Shown here piece by piece: positions 34,215 to 45,793 of a stretch of DNA of 64,000 nucleotides (position 1 is its first letter; each line of letters begins with the position of its first letter). The stretch comes from Cycas panzhihuaensis (lineage: Eukaryota > Cycadophyta): the NCBI GenBank assembly GCA_023213395.1, contig CM041465.1:35347741-35411740 (forward strand). The letters run 5' to 3'. Below the pieces are notes generated by a model, which made no database searches, was not told the origin of the DNA, and saw only the letters and a list, made by a program, of their open reading frames with translations. Position numbers and translations under genes: made by a program.

Positions 34215-34399
34215 TTCATTAATAGTGTTGTTAGCAGCAAAAGATTTTACAACGGAAAGTCAAATAGGAATAAAGACTAACTTGTAGAGGTTGTCAATCT
34301 CTGTCCCTTGTGCTATTACAGTTCCATTTTGCTTCATATCACATATGTAGCATCTTCTATCTTCATTAATGATAACACAAAGCCTCTTTTTCCTTAGTT

Positions 34400-34640
34400 G
34401 TGATACAAACAGGAGATTCTTCTTTAATCCTGAAATATATAGTATATCACCAATTTTCTTAACTTCACCATTAACTAATATTGCAATTGTTCATTTTCCT
34501 TTTATATATAAAGGGAATTCATCACCAAGTTCAACTTTTTTGTTGAAAAGATATGATTGAAGTGTTTTAAACCAATTTCTTCTTCCTAACATGTGATTAG
34601 ACGCGCCAAAATCTAAATATCAATTTTCATTATTACAGGC
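34400..34640 (-). pseudogene. Protease and pre-integrase region of Copia C
   Basis: The minus strand encodes a retropepsin-like DFGASNHMLGRRNWFKT near 34620, where the usual DSGAS has Ser changed to Phe, followed by LSGLKKNLLFVSQLRKKRL-type sequence, the gag-pre-integrase block. The short motif and order place it between the zinc knuckles and integrase as expected. Confidence 0.65.
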
Positions 34641-34687
34641 AAGAGTGATCAAGGTTATTACAAAAGCAATTTCATCTTCGTCTTCTC

Positions 34688-35207
34688 TTATTTGTTCATT
34701 GCTGTAGTTGCTTTAACTTTTTTCCCTCTCAAAATTTTGGCATATCTTTGAGAACATTGATTAGCAATGTGTCCAACTTGTCTGCAATGATAGCAAGTTG
34801 GTGGATTGTAGAATCTGCAGTCACTAGAAAAATGTCCAAATCTACCACAATGATAACAGAGTTTGAGAGTCTGTTGGTATAGGCCTTGCTCATCCTTTTG
34901 ATGACCTTCCTCTAGCAAATCTACCTCTACGTTTTGGAATGCTTTTGGAATGACCTCTTCCTTTTATTCTTAGCTTGGAAACGAAGGATTCTTTAGCTCC
35001 AACATCTTCTTCATATCTTTTGATTCTTTGCTCTTGTTGTAGCATGTGTCCTATTAAGGTTTCAAAAGACATATTAGTAGTATGTTCACCAATGGTAAGA
35101 GTATTTACCATATTATCATAGGACTTTGGAAGTTTATTTAATGTGATATAGACAATTTCAAAATCAAACACAATTTCTTCTGTAGAGGTCAAATTGTCAT
35201 TAATTTC
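34688..35207 (-). pseudogene. gag C-terminal half of Copia C, two intact zinc knuckles
   Basis: The frame 35222-34890 reads EIVYITLNKLPKSYDNMVNT and LIGHMLQQEQRIKRYEEDVG, the UBN2-type Copia gag C-terminus, followed by an Arg/Gly-rich linker. The next frame (34918-34688) has two perfect CX2CX4HX4C knuckles, CYHCGRFGHFSSDC and CYHCRQVGHIANQC, which bind RNA. A frameshift lies between them near 34900. The gag N-terminus is missing because element F starts at 35208. The first codons of the open frame up to 35222 belong to F's LTR. Confidence 0.8.
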
Positions 35208-35619
35208 TGTTGAAATATGCAACAGAAATCATTCAAGATCATTCAATATTCAAGAACAATAGAACTAATATCATGAACATAATATGATAACATTAACTCA
35301 TGATGAAGGAGATTACATAACAATGTCTCCACATCTATAATAATATCATAATGGACTCCATCTTGACTCAATATAATCTACTCTACCTCAAGCACTTATT
35401 TATACATCATAAGGGAGAGAAACTGGTAAGACTTAGTGTTACATGTGGGACAAATGACCTTTAATACAACCAATGACGTATTACCTATTAAATGACCAAT
35501 AACCTAATGACCTCTAACATGCACAAGTGTGCATTATATTAACATTATAATATTGACTCCTAGATATGACATTACCTAAATACTTTAGACACTTACACAT
35601 TAAACATTATCTTCTAAGA
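35208..35619 (-). repeat. 3' LTR of element F
   Basis: The plus strand starts TGTTGAAATATGC and ends CTTCTAAGA next to CCTCCCCTTAATG. It shares layout and short motifs (TATTTATA, CATGTGGGACAAA, GTGCATTA) with the LTRs of D and E and start sequence with J. Its length of 412 bp exceeds the 225-235 bp of D and E. Confidence 0.65.
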
Positions 35620-36225
35620 CCTCCCCTTAATGTTTAATATTAAGACAACAAAAAATTGAATTCTAAAGACACCATGACACTAAGTACTATGGACTGACAA
35701 CAAAACTGACACAAGACAAGCCATAAGATGTTGTTTGAATTTGTGATGCCTTGACCTTGGAATGGTATTAAAGACAATATCTCCACTTTGATCTTTATCT
35801 TGATTCCTACAACATTATTCTTGAAGTAGTTTTCTGGAGTGATGGTCTTTGAACTTAACCTTCTTCATCTTCATGTGTAAGAATGAATTCTTCGCCATGT
35901 AAAGGTTATAGTAGACTATGGTTGAACTAACTTCAGCTTAGTGTAGACCTGTCAGGTGATCCAGTATGTACTTATCAAAAACATCTTGGAATTTGAGATG
36001 TATATCAAGTATGTCTTATGTCACCAGTTCAGTCATCATCTGCTTGTCTTCATTTTTTTCAACATATGAGTTATCAACATCTATTGAACAATTTGAAGAT
36101 AAGCCAACAAAAGAAGAATCAACATCATTTAAGATATGAGCATCAACATTTTGTATGTGATCCTCCCTTTGATTAGTATGTCCACAAACAATTCCTTCAA
36201 TCTATGGAGCAAAGTCTTCATCATC

Positions 36226-36832
36226 TTAAGAATAATTCAAACTAGAACTAATAATCAAATTAGGAATTGACTTAGTGACATCTTCAAAAGTTTCAAAAGA
36301 ACAAACATATTTGACATTATCCCCCCCTAAAGCAATAGATTCATCTAGATGATTTTTCATTCCTTGATTATCTTCATTAGTGGCACAATTATCAATCTCA
36401 TAATTCTCAACAACAAATTCAAGACTAGTTCCATCACTTTCATACCTTTTTATTTGCATCACCAATATTGTCTTCATTATCTTCCTTATCTGTATTGTAG
36501 TCATCAATAACTCTGTTTGCCTTTTCAAGATCCTCATACACCTCTTGAGGGCTCTTTTTATACACATCCTTTAGAAGATTCTAGGCCTTGTTAGTAGTAT
36601 CAAGATTTTGAATTACATGAATAGGAAATTGATAAGAAGAAAAATTTTCTTTGTCAAAACCTATTATCATAACATCAATTGCTAATTCGCTCTTTTTCTT
36701 AAAACTTCCATCCCCTTCTTCATTAATTAATGTAGTACCATCACAAACAACTTTCCATAACCTTTTAGCCATAAATATGTACTCCATTTTAATTTTCCAA
36801 ATTTGAAAATTAGTTCTGATATATTTGGGCAA
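36226..36832 (-). pseudogene. Gag-like protein of element F
   Basis: The first frame (36832-36581) reads FQIWKIKMEYIFMAKRLWKV and continues across a stop with KKSPQEVYEDLEKANRV. This matches the D and E frames (YFFWIIKMRCLFIARGLWKI; EQTPEETQQMIEKAIKV) and, more distantly, the N-terminus of Copia gag (DUF4219/UBN2 type). An acidic tail follows (36567-36226). No zinc knuckle, protease or RT follows it, so the element would need proteins from another Copia. Confidence 0.65.
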
Positions 36833-37550
36833 AGATATATTTGGGCAAGGCTATATTACTATCTGTTATCCAAAATTCATTCTTTTTTAGTACAAAAACA
36901 ATAATATCTTTTAGCCCCATGATGTGAGTCTAAGTTGATTACAAGCACATTACTTAAGATTCATGCATCAACTTTGAATAAAAATAACTCCATCAAAATA
37001 TTAGTAAATACCCTCAAATCAAATGCCAAAACGACTGTCTCTGAAATACGATTCTAACGTCTCAGACACTTTGCAAAACGAACACCTGAATGCAGAGATA
37101 TAAGCAAAACATGCTATTATCCCCTTTTTGAAGAGTGAATTGAAGACGTTAAAAATTAAACCCCTTTTGTGATAAGTAATATGTCACATCAAGAGCTCAT
37201 ATACCGAAAAAATTAGTCGTTAAGGGGCTAGCGGATCCTAGAAAAAATTTCAATATGATTTAATTTAAAAGTGACTTCGCAAAATATATTAAATCAGCCT
37301 TATTACCCTTTGGCGTGTGTAGATTTTGAAATGCATCTAATACGACTAAATTTAATTCATAGCTTTGGAAAAAATAAAACCCTTCCTCAAATTCAGACCT
37401 GGGTGAAAGATCTTTGACCTTTGTTTTGCAGTGCAGCATCTTGCTTCCTTCTATGTGGATAGACAATGATGACAATACCAACATATATCATTTAAATTCT
37501 CTTATTTGCAATTATAGAAATAAAACCCTTCCTTGAATAGGATCTGTTCT

Positions 37551-37815
37551 AAAGGATGTACCTCCAATCTACGTAGATACACTCTATTCAGAGAAGCACA
37601 CAAATCCAAAAGATGGAGCGTGGCTTAGAGGCCAGAGCGTGAATGCTGGGATTCATTGCGGTTGCATTGCGACTGAATGCGTATGAAGTCTCAGATAGTA
37701 CTCTGAAGTTCATATGGGCATTTCTAAAATTTTAAAATTCAGTCATGCTTGACACAACTTTGACAGAATGGAGGATATGCAGAGTTGTGCTTATCACAAC
37801 TTGAAAGAATGGAGG
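37551..37815. other. Short unassigned stretch with a 45-bp direct repeat
   Basis: No gene is called. Around 37757-37830 the phrase GA(C/A)AGAATGGAGGATATGC occurs twice about 45 bp apart, a small tandem duplication. Confidence 0.4.
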
Positions 37816-38146
37816 ATATGCTGAGATGTGTTGCAAACCATCTACCTTTGATTCCCATGGGATTTGTTGAGAGATCCATAATTGTGTATGAAGATTCCTT
37901 CTTAGTCGTTTACAACAACATCCCTTTCACCTAGTCTCAAACCTGCGAATGCTAAGGAAGGTTGGTCTTTGCTCTCTATTTTCTTAATATCTTACCCAGA
38001 GATACTGTATTTGTTGTGGCTCCCAACATTCCTGCATCGTCCTCCACGGACTTAAGACTATCTATTAGTAGTCGACTGCTTCTGACATTGGGCCCACAAC
38101 TAGACTAGCAAGTTCAAAGAATTATGTTATCATGCCAGGTCATTAG
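37816..38146 (+). pseudogene. Unrecognised coding-like segment, 5' part, cut by element G
   Basis: From an ATG at 37816 one plus-strand frame runs to 38146 with only three stops (near 37936, 37957 and 38105). It encodes sequence such as NHLPLIPMGFVERSIIVYED, NILPRDTVFVVAPNIPAS and LRLSISSRLLLTLGPQLD. The same frame continues beyond element G at 56660 when one copy of the target duplication is counted. It is antisense to the surrounding Copia C and resembles no retrotransposon protein I know. It may be a captured or resident host exon. I do not recognise the family. Confidence 0.35.
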
Positions 38147-38333
38147 TGTCAGAGTGTTAGATCAAAGATAGATGAAGAATGCTTGATGATTATCATTGAG
38201 AGCTCAAGTGAATAAATATAATTAGGGCTTGTAACTAACTTGTAACCGAAATACATCTAAATGACATGTGTCCGTCAGTTACATACATTCAATATTTAGT
38301 CTATGACATAAAATAAAACATTACATTCTAACA
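38147..38333 (-). repeat. 3' LTR of Copia G
   Basis: The plus-strand ends are TGTCAG and CTAACA. It pairs with the split 5' LTR. The adjoining minus-strand purine run AAGAGAGGG (38334-38344) is the polypurine tract. Confidence 0.85.
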
Positions 38334-38389
38334 CCCTCTCTTAATGTTTTATCCTATTAAACCTATTTTATCTCTAAGTATTTGGAATT

Positions 38390-38893
38390 TATCTTTTCCA
38401 AGTGGTTTGGTTAATATGTCAGCCACCCGTTCATCTGTAGGACAATAGACAAGATCCACTTCTTTATTCTGGACCTTTCTTTAATAAAGTGATGTTGAAC
38501 TTCTATGTGTTTGGTATGGGCGTGAAATATAGGATTCTTGGTGAGTTTGATGGTGCTCTGATTGTTGCAGTGAAAGTATAGTTGCTTCCTTTTGAGGCTC
38601 CATCAAATCATTCAAAAGTTGTCTAAGCTATACTGCTTTAGTGGTTGCACTGACAACCGATTTGTACTCAGCTTCTATGAATGATAATGCTATAGTGGCT
38701 TGTTTTTGTTGCTCCAAGATATTGGTGAAGATCCTAGAAAGAAACAATGTCCGTTGGTGGATTTCCTTTGTTCTTTGTCACCTACCCAGTCTGAATCACA
38801 AAACTCTATTAACTAAACAGATTTTTCTTTTGAAAATACTAGTTTAAATCTTGCTATAGCTTTTAGATACCTCAAGACCTTTTTTGTAGCATT
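38390..38893 (-). pseudogene. RNase H of Copia G, degraded
   Basis: Fragments of the Copia RNase H are visible on the minus strand: SFIEAEYKSVVSATT near 38680 and HTKHIEVQHHFIKER near 38500. Stops and frameshifts disrupt it, unlike the RT just upstream of it in the element. Confidence 0.65.
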
Positions 38894-39886
38894 CTAGTGT
38901 TTTTTTCTTGGGTCATGCATGTATCTTGAAATCAGACCTACAACATATGAGATGTCTGGTCTAGTTGTTGTGAGGTAGATGAGGCTACCAATGAGTTGCC
39001 TGTATAGGGTTGCATTCACACATGGTTCCTTTTCATCTGGAATCAAGTTGCAGTTCACTTCTATGGGTGTAGAACATGGATTGCATTCTTCTATACGAAA
39101 TTTGGTTAGAAAGTCTTTAATGTACTTGCTTTGGCACAGAGAAATTGAATCACTTTGCTGATCAACTTGGATTCCTAAATAGTAGTTAAGAAGCCCCAAG
39201 TCAGTCATCTCAAATTTTCCTTCCAATTGACTCTTTATGTCTGATATTAATTCTTCATCATCACTAGTGAGAATCATATCATCAACATATACCACTATTA
39301 TGGTGATTGCGCCATCTCTATTTTTTATATATAGACTTGAATTTGCATTGCTCCTTTGGAAGCCATTATTGTAGAGATGATTATCAAGTTTTGCATACCA
39401 CACACGAGGAGCCTCTTTCAATCTATACAGTGCCTTTTTCAACTTACAGACTAGGTGCTCTTGCCCTTTTTTGACATATCCTTCAAGTTGAGACATGTAA
39501 ACCCCCTCTTCTAATTTGCCATTTAAAAAGGCACTTTTCACATCCAACTAGTATATATTCCAATTTTTTTGTGTTGCCAAAGCTAAAACAATTCTTACTG
39601 TGTTTAGTTTGACCACTAGAGAGAATGTTTCTTCATAATCTACACCTGTTGTTTGGGTGTAACCTTTTGCAACTAACTTGGCTTTGTATCTTTCTATTTT
39701 CCCTTCGAGCCCCTTTTTTATTTTGTAGACCCATTTGCAGTTTACAACTGATTTATTGGATGGCAGCTCAACCAATTCCCAAGTCTGGTTTTTTATTATA
39801 GACTTTAGTTCAACATCCATGGCTTTCTTCCATTCAAAATGTTCTTTTGCTTCAATGAACAATTCTAGTTCTACCTGAGTGAACAA
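38894..39886 (-). pseudogene. Reverse transcriptase of Copia G, nearly complete
   Basis: Two frames of 112 and 217 codons abut at 39547/39548 and are separated only by a stop. They contain FEWKKAMDVELKSIIKNQTW, CKWVYKIKKGLEGKIERYKA, MDVKSAFLNGKLEEGVYMSQ, KALYRLKEAPRVWYAKLDNH and the catalytic IIVVYVDDMILTSDD with both Asp, then YYLGIQVDQQSDSISLCQSK and LIGSLIYLTTTRPDISYVVG. This is a full Copia RT by length and motif order. A single nonsense change separates it from an open frame. Confidence 0.9.
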
Positions 39887-41419
39887 GGCTTTTGGCTTTT
39901 GGCTTCTTGTTCTATGGGGAAGGATTTCACTTTTTCCTTCCTTTATAATTTTGAGGTACCATTTGGGAACCCTCTTTTCCTTTTTACCTGCTTTAGTCCC
40001 GGACTCTTTTGGAGAGACTTCTTCTTCTTGAGGAGTAGAGTCTGAATGAGAATCTTGAGGTGAAGTAGACCCCTTAGAGATTTATTCTGTAGTCATACAT
40101 AATTCTTCTTCTGTAGGAGTATTAGGATAAGCTATCTGAGGTGTTTTTTCTATCATTGGAATTTAGCTTCTACTTTCTTCCTTGTCTTCTTTATTGAAAA
40201 CAACATCTCTACTTATATACACTTTCTTTGTTTTGGGATCTATGCACTTGTAGGCTTTGGAGTTTTTGTTGTATCTTACCATAATGCATTCCAAACTTTT
40301 TGACTCTAGCTTTGTTCTTTTTCTATCTGGTATGTGGACAAATGCTTGGGTGCCAAATACCTTGAGGTGACTTATGTCCGGTTTTCTTCTAGTCCATGCT
40401 TCCTGTGGAGTAAGATGGTCTAGTGCTTTGGTTGGACTCCTATTTAGTAAGTAGTAGGCTGTGCTAATTGCTTCAGCCTAATATGTTTTTGGAATGCTTT
40501 TGCCAATCAACATGTTGCGTGCCATCTCCATAATAACTCTGTTTTTTCTTTCTACTGCCCCATTTGATTGGAGTGTGTATGGAGTTGTGAACTGCCTCTG
40601 TATCCCTTTGACTTTACAGTATTCCAAAAAATCTTTGGAAATGTATTCGCCTCCTCCATCGAATCTTAAACATTTTATTTTGGAATCAACATCTAATTCA
40701 ACTTCGGCTCTGAACTTTTTGAATACATCAAAGACTTCTGATTTAGTATGCAAGAGATAAATCTAGATTTTTCTAGTTAAATCATCTATGAAGGTGAGGA
40801 AGTACCTACTTCCGTTGATGGAATGTGGGGTAAATGGACCATACAAATCAGTGTAAACTAATTCTAATTTATTTTGTGCTCGCCATTTGCTTTCATGGAA
40901 TGGCAACCTATGTTGTTTTCCATATTGGAAGCTTTTATATACAAAGTTACTTGATAAAATTGGAGGCAGACCAATTACTAGGCCATTTCTCTCTATGTTT
41001 TTAAATTTTTCCATGGGGAGATGACCATACTTCAAATGCCACAACTTATTATTATGACTTACTACAGTACAAGCTTTTACATCATGTATAATTGGTTGTG
41101 ATAACAGTTTATACAGGTCATTGCTTTCAACCCCCTTTACGATTAAATGGCCATTACTTTTCATGTCTAGGATATGACAAAATCTTTTCTTATCAAATAC
41201 AATGCTCAACCCCTTTTTTTTGAGTTGGGAGACAGACAATAAGTTTATTTTTAAACCAAGTACCAAAAGTACATTTCCAATTTTCTTGACCTTGTCTTTT
41301 ATTTTAATGGCAATGGTTCTAACTCCTTTGATTTCAAAGGAGTATTTGTCTCCAAGTTCCACATATTTGTCAGAAGTATATGGTTGCAGACTTTCAAACC
41401 ATTCTTCTCGGTTGGTCAT
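39887..41419 (-). pseudogene. Integrase of Copia G
   Basis: The pre-integrase and zinc region is in the frame 41419-40763 (INLLSVSQLKKKGLSIVFDK, LWHLKYGHLPMEKFKNIERN, then LVYTDLYGPFTPHSINGSRY with the first catalytic Asp). After a stop, the frame 40753-40478 gives ECKVKG-like sequence, RQFTTPYTLQSNGAVERKNR with the catalytic Glu, and NMLIGKSIPKTY. The C-terminal arm continues through HLKVFGTQAFVHIPDRKRTK to a Ser/Glu-rich linker near 40100. D,D,E positions appear retained. Confidence 0.8.
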
Positions 41420-41470
41420 ATGGTGAGAGGCTCCTGAGTCGATGTACCATACATCTTTATCCTAGAGGCT
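41420..41470 (-). pseudogene. Protease active site of Copia G
   Basis: The minus strand reads VWYIDSGASHHMT in frame with the integrase frame that starts at 41419. DSGAS is the intact Copia retropepsin motif. Confidence 0.7.
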
Positions 41471-41563
41471 TGCTGTTAAAGCAATGATGAAAGTTGTTTC
41501 CTCTTCATCATCATCATCACCGGTCTGTTCCTTATTGTAGTTTTCCATGGGTTGTCTCCCTCT

Positions 41564-41800
41564 CTAGATATCTACTTTCTTGCATTGGTATGGAAAATAT
41601 CCCGATTGGCCACAATGATAACACACATCAAATGCTTTATAGGAACTAGCAAAATGACTAGTCTTATCGCAGTTGTAACAAATCCTCGGAGTAATACTGC
41701 GACCTCGCGCTCTTGTATATTGCCAACGACCTCGTGATGAAGCACGACTTGCGGGAGTTCTTCCTCTTCCTTTGCTGCATCCTCTGAAACCTAGGTTCAA
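41564..41800 (-). pseudogene. Zinc-knuckle region of Copia G gag
   Basis: An Arg/Gly-rich linker is followed by two CCHC-type knuckles, both damaged: CYNCDKTSHFASSY (last Cys to Tyr) and CYHCGQSGYFPYQC (His to Tyr). Copia C retains perfect versions of both. Confidence 0.75.
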
Positions 41801-41908
41801 TCTAGAGGCAAAAGCATCCTCCAGTTCAACTACATCCTCATTTCTCCTGTTTCTCTACTCTTGTCTTAGCAACAATCTTGTTAGAATGTCCATTGTCATT
41901 GTTGCTAT

Positions 41909-42424
41909 TTAATCAGTATTAGTAATGGTGTTTATCGTTACATCGAACGATTTAGGTAATTTACTAACCACATGTTGCACCAACTCCTGATTAGTGAGTG
42001 GAGCACCCGTATTGAAGATGCTATTCCTTAGTGAAATTATTTTATGTATGAAGTCAGTAACTATTTCAGACTCCTTCATATGAAGTTTGAATAGTTCTTC
42101 TTTCAGGGCTATTATCCTAGCCTTATTCTTTTGTCCATACAAGTTTTTCAAACAATTCCAAACGCTTTCAGTGGAGTACAAATTTTCAACATAGATAAGA
42201 AGTGAATCTAAAATAGATAATTTTAAAATTATAACCCCAATACAATCTCGATCTTCCCAGCTGGTTTGTTCATGCCCAATAACCTTTGGTTTGGTTTCTG
42301 TTCCTGTTGCAATTTTCCAAGCATTTTTAGCTCTGAGGAGGGTCTCTATCTTAATTTTCCAAATGTGGTAGTTGGCATCAATAAGCCTGTCATTATCAGA
42401 CAGAGCTAGGATAGAGGAAGCCAT
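41909..42424 (-). pseudogene. gag of Copia G
   Basis: I choose the ATG at 42424 (MASSILALSDNDRLIDANYH) because it matches Copia gag starts. An upstream ATG at 42466 would add 14 residues. The frame has IWKIKIETLLRAKNAWKIAT, SVWNCLKNLYGQKNKARIIA, LHMKESEIVTDFIHKIISLR and VQHVVSKLPKSFDVTINTIT, the DUF4219 plus UBN2 arrangement. It is open for 172 codons and then breaks before the zinc region. Element D was inserted about 70 bp upstream of the start. Confidence 0.8.
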
Positions 42425-42497
42425 TTTTAAGAGAAAAGTGTGTTTTGGGAGCCCTAGATCGTACAACAGTACGGATTTTCATACGGTACCTGAACTA

Positions 42498-42722
42498 TGT
42501 TGGAAAATAGACCTGCAATAAGATATTTACAAACAGAACAAAACACACCTCCATTAGATCGAATCTGCACTTTAAGGTACCTCCATTGTATTAACAAAAC
42601 ATCCTTACAACATGATTACAATATGATACACTATGTTGTGTATTTATAGTACATGCCAATATAGAGAGAGTAGGAACCCACTTGCATGTGGGATAAAACA
42701 AATGTGCATTAATATTCCAACA
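42498..42722 (-). repeat. 3' LTR of element D
   Basis: Its ends are inverted: TGTTGGAA and TTCCAACA. It is almost identical to 45251-45475 apart from small changes near 42560 and 42675. Confidence 0.9.
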
Positions 42723-42787
42723 CTCCCCCTTAATGCACATTTGGATCATTTGTACTTGTAACGCCTTGTCCTTGGAAGTGTCTCGAA

Positions 42788-42953
42788 AATGATGTCTTCA
42801 ACTTGATCCTTGTCTTCAAATTTGTAATGATGTCTTTCTTTGTAGAATGATGGCTTTATCTTGAATTGTATCTTCAATTATATAACGATGCCTTTGTAGG
42901 ATGATGTCCTCAACTTGATTTCTATCTTTAATCGTAGTGATGATGTTGAAGTA
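42788..42953 (-). repeat. Tandem repeat in 3' region of D, three units of about 56 bp
   Basis: Plus-strand units each contain GATG-C-T-ATCTTGA, TCTTCAAT or a variant, and GATG-CTTTGTA, at 42788, about 42845 and about 42899. Element E has the same array at 46092-46260. Confidence 0.7.
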
Positions 42954-43047
42954 GAAACTCTAGCAAGTACAAATCATGATTCTTCATCATACCTGCTCTA
43001 GTCTGATTTTGATGTAGACCCTGTAAACAACCATCTTTAATCACAAC

Positions 43048-43839
43048 TTACTTGTCATAATTATCTTGTATAAACTCTTGATCACCATGTACAATAGTGA
43101 GTTCTTCAACCTTAGGAGTGGAGTCTTGATCAACTTGCATACTCTTTGAACTTGAAACAATGCTCAAAGAAGAAATATCATTCAAACTTGAATCAATACT
43201 CAAAGTAGGAATATCATCAATATAAGACACGCCCTCTATAGAACCCATGGATTCATAGACAATCTCCCTTGAAATCAATTCATCACTTTCAATGTCTTCA
43301 TCTCAGAATCTCATCAATGCATTCAACAAAGAGAAGTTTCACAAGATTAAACATTCTTCATCTTGACATGCTGTCTCATCAGTGTTGATGATACTTTCTT
43401 CATTCGTTGTACTGTACCATAACTAGCCTTAATTGCTTTTCAATCATTCGTTGTGTTTCTTCGTGAGTTTGTTCAAATACTTCCCTTAGAAAATCCCAAG
43501 CTTTTTTAGCATTACTTGCATGTAGAATCATAGGAATAACAAAATGGAATTGGAAGGAAGATCAACCTCATTAAATGCAGCACGAATCATAATGAATGCT
43601 TTCCTATCTTTCTTCTCAAGCATTTCCTTTTCTTCTTCATCATTAGGGATATCATATTCATCAGTAACAATCTTCCATAAACCTCTAGCTATGAATAGAC
43701 ATCTCATTTTAATTGTCCAAAAGAAGTAGTCTTCACCATTGCACTTAGGTACTGGAAGAAATGAATCTCTTAAGTAATATTCATTTGTTTCGTGAGCATA
43801 TATAACCACATCATTATCCTCCATGATTGTAAATGCCAT
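43048..43839 (-). pseudogene. Gag-like protein of element D, frameshifted
   Basis: The N-terminal frame (43839-43528) reads MAFTIMEDNDVVIYAHETNE, DYFFWTIKMRCLFIARGLWK and FIMIRAAFNEVDLPSN. The acidic C-terminal part (43278-43048) matches E's frame. E keeps the two joined, so D has frameshifts between 43528 and 43280. The N-terminus resembles the W-x-I-KM block of Copia gag, and the acidic tail is specific to this family. Confidence 0.75.
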
Positions 43840-45236
43840 TTTCTAACACCATGTCCCTATTCTAATCAACAAATTCACCCATCAATCTCAACAAACTTTC
43901 TCATGTCTCATGTCCCTCATATCACTGACTTCATCATCACATCATTGCCTTATGCATCTCACATATTGCCAAATAGTCATATACAAAGAATATCCAAGCA
44001 CTTTCTTCACCATAGAATCAAAGCTTATACCACATACATCTCACGGTGAATCATGCATACTTCATGTCACCATTAAATCACCAAGACACATCACACTTCA
44101 CTTAATTGCCTAAAACACAACTCATGCCATTACACTATTTAATAATTTTGCTTCCTTGCAACTCGTGTATCTTCAACAAGAAACTCATCCTTCTTTGCCC
44201 ATTCAATCAACTAGAAAACATCCCTAATCTCATCCTCAAAACATGCCCAATAATTACCCAATCTTGTCATGTTAACCTCACATGCAACAAGCATCTCATC
44301 GCCTTATATCACTATCTTTCTTGCCCTCAAATTAGTCTTATCATGCCCATAAAGTCCCTTCACATAAATCACATTCCAAGGATCACTAAATCACCATATG
44401 CCACCCAACTCACTAATGCAAACACATTCACCGTTGCTTCATCACCATACTATGTCATCATCACAATAGCTCTCATATGAACACATGTAAGAAGGTACTT
44501 AATTTTCCATTAAACAATCACCATCATGCACTTCAAATCACCAATAGAGTGCCAAATACATTCACATCAACATAACTTAATATCATCTCACTTGTAACAA
44601 TACTCTCCCATGCACAACATATATAAGAGAGCCTCAAACAATCACTTCATTACCATTGCCTCATTCATGTCACCATATCAATATGAAACCCTTAAATTCC
44701 CAAAAACTTATCTCCGAAAAAGTATATCTCAAAATACATAAAATATGGATGGAAATGATGGCCTCAAATACGATTCCAACGGTTCGATTTAAATTGAATT
44801 CGATATCCGGATCAAAAGTTATGCTCCTTTAAGAATTTCACAATTAGGGTTTCTAGGACCGTAATAGTACCTTCGATAAATTGCTCATAACCTTTATTCT
44901 CGAACTCGATGAACCTCAAACTACTTCCATTAGAAAGAGAATTCAAAACGCATAATCAAAACAAATTTGAGGTCATTTGGATACCAGAGCTAAAGTTATG
45001 GCTCCTTGAAGTTGAGGTTGCGATCTGTTCCAAAAATACTACGACGGAAAAATGCAGCCGAAATTAATTATGCCGCAATTTTCGTGACTTTCACCCCAAA
45101 ATCAGAGTGCAACCACTCAAATTTTACTTTAATCTAACTATTTCGCCTCAATTTCGCTATTGCTTTTCGAAATTTCAACGTTATAGCACCTCCCAAATCA
45201 CCGCCTAATACCAACAAAACACCTCTCTCAACCTGG
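43840..45236 (-). other. Leader of element D
   Basis: This is a long untranslated stretch of about 1.4 kb between the primer site and the gag start, with no conserved frame on the minus strand. Plus-strand frames here (for example 44106-44480) are low-complexity His/Ile/Pro-rich shadows of CATCAC-rich sequence. It is collinear with E's leader. Confidence 0.5.
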
Positions 45237-45250
45237 GCGCTCTGATACCA
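45237..45250 (-). other. Primer-binding site of element D
   Basis: The minus strand reads TGGTATCAGAGCGC directly after the 5' LTR, an exact initiator tRNA-Met type site (TGGTATCAGAGC). Confidence 0.85.
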
Positions 45251-45475
45251 TGTTGGAAAATAGACCTGCAATAAGATATTTACAAATAGAACAAAACACA
45301 CCTCCACAGGATCGAACGGTACCCTTAAGGTACCTCCATTGTATTAACAAAACATCCTTACAACATGATTACAATATGATACACTATGTTGTGTATTTAT
45401 AGTACATGCCAATATAGAGATAGTAGGAACCCACTTGCATGTGGAATAAAACAAATGTGCATTAATATTCCAACA
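45251..45475 (-). repeat. 5' LTR of element D
   Basis: TGTTGGAA to TTCCAACA, 225 bp, the partner of 42498-42722. Confidence 0.9.
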
Positions 45476-45480
45476 AACTA

Positions 45481-45793
45481 TATGGGTGGGGATGAGACCT
45501 ATCTTAAATGAAAGATTTTGAAGAGTAGATCAGAGATCTGCAGTTACTTTTCTAAGACAACTTCTGATTTGAGAGAAATCTGGCCCGTGATCTCTAAAGG
45601 GGTTGTTAGGGTTTCTCACAAATATAAAAAAATCTTCCCAAATCTTTAAGAAACAACTTCACAAGAGCATTGAATAGACTCGTATGTTGCATACAAAGAG
45701 ATTTGGTCTCAGATTACCCGAAGATCTGTTCAGATCTGAGAGAAAACTCTGAAAATCCTTCTTAAACCCGCTCGACTGGTAATGGGTTAAAAT
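45481..45793 (-). other. Leader of Copia G between D and E
   Basis: This is untranslated G sequence. Its last 56 bp (45738-45793) are duplicated at 49003-49059 on the other side of E. Confidence 0.55.
45738..45793 (+). repeat. Direct repeat flanking E, left copy
   Basis: Fifty-six bases ending exactly at E's LTR match 49003-49059, which start exactly after E's other LTR. Shared text includes AATCCTTCTTAAACCC and CTCGACTGGTAATGGG. A few substitutions and small indels separate the copies. Confidence 0.85.

Larger units (their letters stand above)
35208..37550 (-). mobile_element. Gag-only LTR element F, 5' LTR not found
   Basis: A 3' LTR (35208-35619) is followed on the plus-strand side by the purine tract (minus-strand TAAGGGGAGG), a 3' region similar to those of elements D and E, a gag-like frame, and a leader with the AATACGATTC(T/C)AACG motif shared with D and E. 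No second LTR and no TGGTATCAGAG primer site were found in 36840-38146 or 56655-58120, so the 5' end is truncated and the upper boundary is approximate. Confidence 0.6.
42498..45475 (-). mobile_element. Gag-only LTR retrotransposon D
   Basis: This compact element of 2978 bp has two 225-bp LTRs (42498-42722 and 45251-45475), a perfect AACTA target duplication (42493-42497 and 45476-45480), a tRNA-Met-type primer site adjoining the 5' LTR, and a purine tract (TAAGGGGGAG) adjoining the 3' LTR. Inside there is only a gag-like frame with an acidic tail, a tandem-repeat 3' region and a long leader. There is no zinc knuckle, protease, integrase or RT. This layout matches what has been called TR-GAG. 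It sits in the leader of Copia G. Confidence 0.85.

Noticed and set aside
31628-42424. Copia C and G domains as endogenous pararetrovirus sequence
   Set aside because: The domain order (integrase before RT), DSGAS-type protease, RNase H ending in RTKHIE and flanking LTRs are those of Copia retrotransposons. No movement or coat protein was seen.
43792-44480. Plus-strand frames in element D rich in His, Ile, Pro and Thr
   Set aside because: They come from CATCAC-rich leader sequence, lie opposite to the element's sense strand and match no family.
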